A stretch of DNA of 64,000 nucleotides, taken from Palsa-189 sp963803735. Lineage in GTDB: Bacteria > Acidobacteriota > Terriglobia > Acidiferrales > UBA7541. Positions 59,197-64,000 of the stretch are shown piece by piece. The notes beneath the pieces were generated by a model. The model worked only from the letters and a program-made list of their open reading frames with translations, did no database searches and was not told the origin of the DNA. The DNA is taken from NCBI GenBank assembly GCA_963803735.1, contig CAWDNV010000010.1:744001-808000 (forward strand). The letters run 5' to 3'. Each line of letters begins with the position of its first letter. Position 1 is the stretch's first letter. Position numbers and translations under genes: made by a program.

Positions 59197-60141
59197 TCAT
59201 GCCATACCACTAGGCCGCATGATTACCGGCCGCGGGCCTTTCTCTTCCTTGATCTCCGTCTCCAGCATGACCGGAGCGGGTCCCGAAATTCCGCCGTCTT
59301 TGCGCACGCGCCAGAAGTGCACGCCCATGAAGATCGAGGCGATCAGCGGAATGGCGATGCAATGCCAGATGTAAGCGCGCAAGAGCGCATTGGCGTCCAC
59401 GATGGAGCCGCCAAGCAGTGCAAAGCGCACGTCGTTATATGGCGTCATGCCCAGGAGCGAGCCGAAGGGCCCTTCGTTGCCTAATCCGGGAGTAGCACGC
59501 GCCATGTTTGTGCCTACGGTCACGGCCCAGAAGCCGAGCTGATCATCGGGAAGCAGGTAGCCCGTGAAGGAGAGCAGCAACGTCAGCACCATCAGCAGCA
59601 CCCCGACGCACCAGTTGAATTCGCGCGGGCGCTTATACGAACCAGTGAGAAAGACGCGGAACATGTGCAGCCAGACCGCGATCACCATCAAGTGCGCAGC
59701 CCAGCGGTGCATATTGCGCAGAAGCTTGCCGAACGGGACGTCGTTTTCGAGATACAAAATGTCGCGGAAGGCCTGCACCTTCGTGGGGTGGTAATAAAAC
59801 ATCAGCAGCACGCCCGTAAAGGTGAGTACAAGGAAAAGATAAAAGGTGATTCCGCCCATGCCCCAGGTGAAGTTGTAACGCGTCGCGTCGCGATTGACTT
59901 TGGCCGGATGAAGATGCAGGAAGACGTTGCTGAGAACGCCGAGCGAGCGGCTGCGGGGTGTCTCTTCGTGCTTGACGCGGAAGATGGAGCGATAGAGCTG
60001 GGTCTTTTCCGGGTCCTTCAGGCCTTCGATCTCTTCCTTGCCCTTTTCCCGGACTAACGTCTTGATATTTTCGGCGTCTTCGCGAACGCGGTCGATCAGA
60101 CCGGTGCGTTTGCTCCCGTTACCGCCGTTTTCTTCCGCCAT
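59197..60141 (-). CDS. Cytochrome b, N-terminal (PetB-like) part
   Basis: 314 residues with about four core helices. The heme-ligand histidines are in the two b-type motifs: LRNMHRWAAHLMVIAVWLHMFRVFLTGSYKRPREFNW (helix B, His near both ends) and LLRAYIWHCIAIPLIASIFMGVHFWRVRKDGG (helix D). WGMGGITFYLFLVLTFTGVLLMFYYHPT is helix A, and FTGYLLPDDQLGFWAVTVGTNM follows. An N-terminal 65-residue charged extension is unusual. Together with the C-part and Rieske protein it forms the quinol-oxidising core. Confidence 0.9.
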   Translation of the reverse strand: MAEENGGNGSKRTGLIDRVREDAENIKTLVREKGKEEIEGLKDPEKTQLYRSIFRVKHEETPRSRSLGVLSNVFLHLHPAKVNRDATRYNFTWGMGGITFYLFLVLTFTGVLLMFYYHPTKVQAFRDILYLENDVPFGKLLRNMHRWAAHLMVIAVWLHMFRVFLTGSYKRPREFNWCVGVLLMVLTLLLSFTGYLLPDDQLGFWAVTVGTNMARATPGLGNEGPFGSLLGMTPYNDVRFALLGGSIVDANALLRAYIWHCIAIPLIASIFMGVHFWRVRKDGGISGPAPVMLETEIKEEKGPRPVIMRPSGMA

Positions 60142-60320
60142 GATTCCCCCTAACTTTCACCCCAACTCATGCAAGACCGGCCTGAGTTGGGGACTCCGTA
60201 CCGCCCCGTTGCATGCGACTTTTTCTGCGCAGGTTCGATGTTCGCGCGAGCGTTCGTGTTCGAAAGGCATGCCTTGGGGCCCTTTGCCGACGTCCCGAGG
60301 CGGGACGTGCTCTGCCCGAA

Positions 60321-60920
60321 TTACAGGGGCAAATACGCATTGGGATCGTTAAAGTGATTGACGCCGGCCGCAGGGTCGTCCACATAGAGCCGGCTAGTGT
60401 CCACAATGATCTTGCCCGTGGCGTCGAGTTCCACATGCGCGCGGTCCATCGGCCGCGGCGCGGGACCTTCGAAATTGACGGCTTCCGCATCGTAGCCGCT
60501 GCCGTGGCAGGGGCACTTGAATTTGTTCTCGCTGGGCTTCCACTCGGGCGTGCATCCGAGATGAGTGCAGCGAGCGAAAACCACGAACACCCGATCCGGC
60601 TCCTTGATGACCCAGATACGGTTGCTCATCAAAAATTGCTGGTTTACGCCCAGGTCGAAATCGGAAGGAAAGCCGATGGAGAAAACCGTATTGGGTTCGT
60701 AAAGCGCCCGCGGGAAGAAGAACCGCAAGAACATCAGGAAATTGACGCCGAGATAACCGCCGATAGCCGTCCAGATCACCCGCCGGCGCATGCGATCGGG
60801 CGGAGCTTCCCCCGCCTTATCAGCTTTGACCGGAGGTTTTGCCGGAGCCGCAGCGGTTCCGGTGGGTTTAGCAGTTGAACTCGGAGTTTCTGCAGTTTTT
60901 GTTTCGGCGTGGTCCGCCAT
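60321..60920 (-). CDS. Rieske iron-sulfur protein
   Basis: 199 residues. An Ala/Pro/Lys-rich N-terminus is followed by RMRRRVIWTAIGGYLGVNFLMFL (membrane anchor with twin arginines, possibly Tat). The Rieske [2Fe-2S] box is at CTHLGC (118-123) and CPCHGS (136-141), with both His and both cluster Cys present and the disulfide Cys pair intact. It passes electrons from quinol to the cytochrome c. It is the first gene of the bc-complex group in transcription order. Confidence 0.95.
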   Translation of the reverse strand: MADHAETKTAETPSSTAKPTGTAAAPAKPPVKADKAGEAPPDRMRRRVIWTAIGGYLGVNFLMFLRFFFPRALYEPNTVFSIGFPSDFDLGVNQQFLMSNRIWVIKEPDRVFVVFARCTHLGCTPEWKPSENKFKCPCHGSGYDAEAVNFEGPAPRPMDRAHVELDATGKIIVDTSRLYVDDPAAGVNHFNDPNAYLPL

Positions 60921-61062
60921 TGGAAACTACATTAACCTCGTTCTAGGAAAGCAGTATAAATGCAATCAAACAGGTCTTTATATTCCCCCAGGGCCTCTCT
61001 GTCAAGCCGATTTCCATGCTGGAAGAGCCCTGTCACATCGTATCCCCCTAGTGAGCGTGTTG

Positions 61063-62124
61063 TCAGCGCGGCGCGACGGGGGCGGGCTTGGGGCTGACAA
61101 CGGATGCGGAGGGTGCGCGGGCTTGGGGTTCGGCGACGACGGCGGCGCGGACGAGCGAAGCGAGCGCAGCGATGAAGTCGGGCGAATCGTCGAGCGCGGG
61201 CATCATCTCGAATTGCTCGACGCCGGAGGCGAGCGCGTGCTCGCGCGCTTCAATATTGATCTCGTGCAGCGTTTCGATGTGTTCGGTGACGAACGAGATC
61301 GGGATGATCAACAGATGCTTCTTCCCTTCCCGCGGCAGGATTTCGAGCGTCTGCGTCAACGAGGGTTCGAGCCATTTCTGCCGGCCGACCCGGCTCTGGA
61401 AGCAGAGCAGGTGCTGGTTGGGCCAGCCGCCGCGAGCCATCACGGCGGCAACGGTTTCCTGTACGTGGCGCTGGTATGGGTCGCCGCGCTCGATGAGGCT
61501 GAGCGGCAGGCCATGCGCGCTGAAGACGAGCTGCACTTTGCGGCGATCATCGAAACGCGTGAACGCGGTTTCGACATTGCGAACGAGCGCCTGGATATAT
61601 TGCGGATGCAGGTGAAATTCCTCGATGACGATCTCGCGCGGAACGGCGGACGGGCGGCCGCGCGTCGATGCTTGTGCGGAGCAGACGCGGCGCCATTCTT
61701 TGAGGCTGCTGAGCGTGGTGGCGAAGGAGTAGTGCGGATAAAGCGGCAGCAGAATGAGGCTGTCGAGCGGCGCGGCCGACCGTAGTGCGTCGACAGCTTC
61801 CTGGGTGAGCGGATGCCAGTAGCGCATGGCGATGAAGCAGCGGGCGTCGAAATCGGGCGCGAGAGCGGCTTCGAGTCCGCGCGCCTGAAGTTCGGTGAGC
61901 CGGCGGATGGGCGATTGGCCGCCGATGGCGTCGTAATGTTCGCGAACGATTCCGGCGCGGCGATGGGCGATCCACCAGGCGAGCGGACGGCGCGCCAGCC
62001 AGCCGCCGAAGAAGTTGATGATGTCGGGATCGCAGAAAAGATTGTAGAGGAAAGGCTCGACGGCTTGGGGCGAATCGGGGCCGCCGAGTTGGAAGAGAAC
62101 GATGCCGATGCGGGGTTTAGTCAT
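61063..62124 (-). CDS. hemH: Ferrochelatase
   Basis: 353 residues from ATG 62124 (a GTG at 62139 is a second choice). It inserts iron into protoporphyrin IX. It has KPRIGIVLFQLGGPDSPQAVEPFLYNLFCDPDIINF, then GGQSPIRRLTELQARGLEAAL and MRYWHPLTQEAVDAL. VQLVFSAHGLPLSLIERGDPYQRHVQETVAAVMAR holds the catalytic His, and ISFVTEHIETLHEINIEAREHA the C-terminal Glu/His region. The last 40 residues are Ala/Pro rich. Lies between the ccm genes and the bc complex, consistent with heme supply. Confidence 0.95.
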   Translation of the reverse strand: MTKPRIGIVLFQLGGPDSPQAVEPFLYNLFCDPDIINFFGGWLARRPLAWWIAHRRAGIVREHYDAIGGQSPIRRLTELQARGLEAALAPDFDARCFIAMRYWHPLTQEAVDALRSAAPLDSLILLPLYPHYSFATTLSSLKEWRRVCSAQASTRGRPSAVPREIVIEEFHLHPQYIQALVRNVETAFTRFDDRRKVQLVFSAHGLPLSLIERGDPYQRHVQETVAAVMARGGWPNQHLLCFQSRVGRQKWLEPSLTQTLEILPREGKKHLLIIPISFVTEHIETLHEINIEAREHALASGVEQFEMMPALDDSPDFIAALASLVRAAVVAEPQARAPSASVVSPKPAPVAPR

Positions 62125-62151
62125 TCTTGCGCTATCCACGGAGCGTTATAA

Positions 62152-62247
62152 AAGAGAGATTCTTCGACAAGTAAATACCACACCCGCTTAGAATGACACC
62201 GTTTTGACAAGCGATAAGCGCACAGCCAAGAGTGGCTGTGCCACTAG
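62152..62247. repeat. Family A element and family G hairpin
   Basis: Family A at 62152-62200 (GAGAGATTCTTCG to CTTAGAATGACACC); family G at about 62220-62243 (GCACAGCCA AGAG TGGCTGTGCC, then AC). The G element repeats the one near the capsid gene. Confidence 0.65.
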
Positions 62248-62271
62248 GGCACGGCGTCGTGAGGAATAGCG

Positions 62272-62409
62272 TCACTGCTTCAGGGATTGCTTCAGGCGCA
62301 CGATTTCGTCCTGCAGGCGCGCGACGCGACGCGCGACCGTATAGTGGTAGACGAAAAAGATCGCCCAGACGGCGAGATAGGCGGCCATCAGGCTATCGAG
62401 ATTTTTCAC
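62272..62409 (-). CDS. ccmD: CcmD-like small membrane protein
   Basis: 45 residues from GTG 62409, chosen for its GGAGG site; one span (LMAAYLAVWAIFFVYHYTVARRVARL) and a helical tail (QDEIVRLKQSLKQ). Size, topology (short N-terminus, one span, charged C-terminal helix with Arg-Arg after the span) and position after ccmC fit CcmD, which helps release of holo-CcmE from CcmABC. A frame extending upstream would read through a family B element. Confidence 0.7.
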   Translation of the reverse strand: MKNLDSLMAAYLAVWAIFFVYHYTVARRVARLQDEIVRLKQSLKQ

Positions 62410-62414
62410 TTGGC

Positions 62415-62552
62415 CTCCGATGAAAAAGCAGATCCCTCGCTCCGCCCGGGATGACGACATTGCTTACAGCCGATGCCGCCCTGAAGGGCGGCGCTACAAA
62501 AAGCGACGCGCAAGTTCGGAATGTAGCGCCGGGCTTTAAAGCCCGGCAAATT
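62415..62552. repeat. Family B and family E elements
   Basis: Family B at 62423-62458 (GCAGATCCCTCGCTCCGCCCGGGATGACGAC), family E at 62471-62499 (GATGCCGCCCTGAAGGGCGGCGCTACAAA) and an inverted E at 62519-62552 (GAATGTAGCGCCGGGCTTTAAAGCCCGGC). Confidence 0.65.
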
Positions 62553-62559
62553 CGGAGCA

Positions 62560-63318
62560 TCACGCGGAGTGCTCCTGGTCGCGCAGCGAGGCAAGACCGT
62601 GAGGCACGGAGCCTCGGCTTTCGGATTCGAGGCGCAGGCGCTCGACTTCCCAGCGCAACGCTTCCAACCGATAGCGCTGGCGCAGCAAAAGCGCCAGCAA
62701 CGCGAGCGTGGCGCCCCAGCAGAGCAAAAGCACGTCGAGCATGCGAGGATCGAGCGAGCCGCCCGCGCCGATGACCGGCTGCGGATGCTGCGTGCGGAAA
62801 AACCAGATCGAAAAATAGACCAGCGGAATATCGAAGGCGGCGAAGATGTTGAAGACCGCCGAGACCACGGCACGGCGTTCGGGCTCGTCGATCAACGTGC
62901 GGAGCAGCAGATAGCAAACATAAAGCACCCACAGCACGAATGTAGACGTGAGCCGCGCGTCCCAGGTCCACCAGATGCCCCAAACCGGATGCGCCCAGAT
63001 GGGGCCGGTGACGAGCATGACGGTGACAAATGGCACGCCGACTTCAGCAGATGAGACGGCCAGCCAATCCCATTTGGGCGTGCGGGTGCGCAGATAAGCG
63101 ATGCTGGAGACAAACGAGATTGCAAAGGCGACGAAAGCCGACCAGCCGAAGGGGACGTGGAAATAAAAGATGCGCTGGATGAGGCCCATGGTGGCTTCGG
63201 TGGGCGCGACGAAAAGCGCGCAATAGGCGGCCACGCCGAGCAGCAGCGCAACTGCGAGGGTGGCGATGGCTTGCGCGCCGGTTTTCTGTGTTTCGATCAT
63301 GTGTGCGGCTGATGCCAT
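62560..63318 (-). CDS. ccmC: Heme exporter protein CcmC
   Basis: 252 residues from ATG 63318, with about six spans. The tryptophan-rich heme-handling motif WGIWWTWDAR is intact, and the flanking His residues of the family (VTGPIWAHPVWG and FHVPFGWSAFVAF) are present. It hands heme to CcmE for c-type cytochrome maturation. The C-terminal 55 residues are an extra helical, charged tail not usual for CcmC. Transcribed after ccmB. Confidence 0.9.
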   Translation of the reverse strand: MASAAHMIETQKTGAQAIATLAVALLLGVAAYCALFVAPTEATMGLIQRIFYFHVPFGWSAFVAFAISFVSSIAYLRTRTPKWDWLAVSSAEVGVPFVTVMLVTGPIWAHPVWGIWWTWDARLTSTFVLWVLYVCYLLLRTLIDEPERRAVVSAVFNIFAAFDIPLVYFSIWFFRTQHPQPVIGAGGSLDPRMLDVLLLCWGATLALLALLLRQRYRLEALRWEVERLRLESESRGSVPHGLASLRDQEHSA

Positions 63319-63361
63319 TTTTAATTCCAATTCGCGCGGTTTCTTAAACGCGCGGTTCCGG

Positions 63362-64000
63362 TCACTCCTCCAGCAGATATTCGCCGAAAAGCCAGGTCAC
63401 CGTCAAAAATATAGTATCAAACGCGGCCAGCACTCCCACCCAAACCGGCGCCAGCGCAGGAGGATTTTCGAAAAGGCCCGCGGTAGCTTCGGCGCTGGCC
63501 ACGAGCGCCGGCGTCAGCAGCGGCAGGAGCAGCAGCGGCAGAAGCAGTTCGCGCATGCGCGCCTGCGAAGAGATAGCGGCGAAAACGGTGCCGACGATGG
63601 AGAGCGCCAGCGTGCCCAGCACCAGCACGGCAACGAGCCTGCCGAGCACCGGGACAATACGCAAATTGTAGAGGGCGGCGAAGACTGGCAGCAGCACGAG
63701 TTCGGCGACCAGCAGAAAGCAGAAATTCGCCAGAATTTTTGCGCCTATGATGGAGATGGGCTCGATAGGAGCCATGCGCAGCGCCACAATCGTTTCGTTC
63801 GATTGCTCGCGCGTAAACGAAGGATGGAGCATCAGCGAGCCTGCGAACAAAAGCGCCAGCCAGAGCAGGCCGGGGCCGAAACGGCGCGATTCGGCGGTGG
63901 TGGGGTCGAAAGTGAAACTGAAGAGCACGAGCACAATGAGCACGAAAACGAGCGTGCTCACGAGCAGCTCGCGCGTGCGGAATTCGGTGCGCAGTTCCTT
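63362..64000 (-). CDS. ccmB: Heme exporter protein CcmB (5' end outside window)
   Basis: The frame stays open to the window edge, reading KELRTEFRTRELL before VSTLVFVLIVLVLFSFTFDPTTAESRRFGPGLLWLALLFAGSLMLHPSFTREQSNETIVALRMAPIEPISIIGAKILANFCFLLVAELVLLPVFAALYN. ELRTEFRTRELL is the normal CcmB start. Six spans are expected; LFENPPALAPVWVGVLAAFDTIFLTVTWLFGEYLLEE closes it. It is the membrane partner of CcmA in the heme-handling ABC complex. Confidence 0.9.
   Translation of the reverse strand, partial: KELRTEFRTRELLVSTLVFVLIVLVLFSFTFDPTTAESRRFGPGLLWLALLFAGSLMLHPSFTREQSNETIVALRMAPIEPISIIGAKILANFCFLLVAELVLLPVFAALYNLRIVPVLGRLVAVLVLGTLALSIVGTVFAAISSQARMRELLLPLLLLPLLTPALVASAEATAGLFENPPALAPVWVGVLAAFDTIFLTVTWLFGEYLLEE

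Noticed and set aside
845..62552. CRISPR array
   Set aside because: The repeats are scattered, palindromic with variable cores, and not regularly spaced with unique spacers.

Overview
This 64 kb window looks like a chromosomal segment of an Acidobacteriota (Terriglobia-like) bacterium that carries a tailed-phage late-gene block. The host assignment is inference. It rests on the gene families (CelD-type GNAT proteins, an acidobacterial-style Crp/Fnr regulator, small KYPWQ-domain proteins, a bc-type complex with an octaheme cytochrome c) and on an extreme density of short dispersed palindromic elements of the kind seen in that phylum.

Region 1, about 1-22.6 kb, plus strand: late genes of a podovirus-like phage or prophage in canonical order. 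They run from the terminase C-terminus through portal, scaffold-like protein, major capsid protein, small head proteins, a spike-like protein, a holin-like protein, head-tail adaptor, a large stopper/tail-tube-like protein, a small tail protein and a GNAT protein. After these comes a complete cobalt-type nitrile hydratase cassette (alpha, beta, accessory protein), and then phage genes resume (ejection-like protein, lytic transglycosylase, spanin-like proteins). No integrase is visible. The nitrile hydratase therefore sits inside phage late genes as cargo.

Region 2, about 22.6-33 kb: degenerate partial copies of the 3' part of a DsbA-like gene next to the intact gene; a response regulator with a MEDS domain followed by a four-PAS histidine kinase; a Crp/Fnr gene with an apparent 1-nt frameshift; and a tightly overlapping three-gene operon of two recent paralogues plus a double-domain KaiC-like ATPase.

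Region 3, about 33-49.7 kb: mixed chromosomal genes. These include a cupin, an ECF sigma factor with a YCII/DGPF partner, NAD+ synthetase, two convergent CelD/GNAT proteins, small unknown proteins, an IscA/ErpA-type Fe-S protein, a ModA-like binding protein, an RRM protein and a ferredoxin.

Region 4, 49.8-64 kb, all minus strand: a respiratory-chain and heme locus. In transcription order it holds ccmB, ccmC, ccmD, ferrochelatase, Rieske protein, cytochrome b N-part, cytochrome b C-part, an eight-heme cytochrome c, a cupredoxin-like lipoprotein, heme A synthase, heme O synthase and two membrane proteins. Heme synthesis, heme export for c-type cytochromes and a quinol:cytochrome c oxidoreductase are thus grouped.

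Throughout the window, intergenic space is filled by at least seven families of short palindromic elements with conserved outer arms and variable cores, here named A to G. They are often nested inside one another. Several lie in frame inside phage and host coding sequences (portal zinc ribbon, portal and scaffold linkers, spike leader, sigma-factor C-terminus), resembling Rickettsia palindromic elements. Families C and E, read on the minus strand, start with GTAG directly before the stem, as REP elements mobilised by RAYT transposases do. I consider this system and the phage-borne nitrile hydratase the two most notable things in the window. All statements come from reading the sequence; no database search was run.
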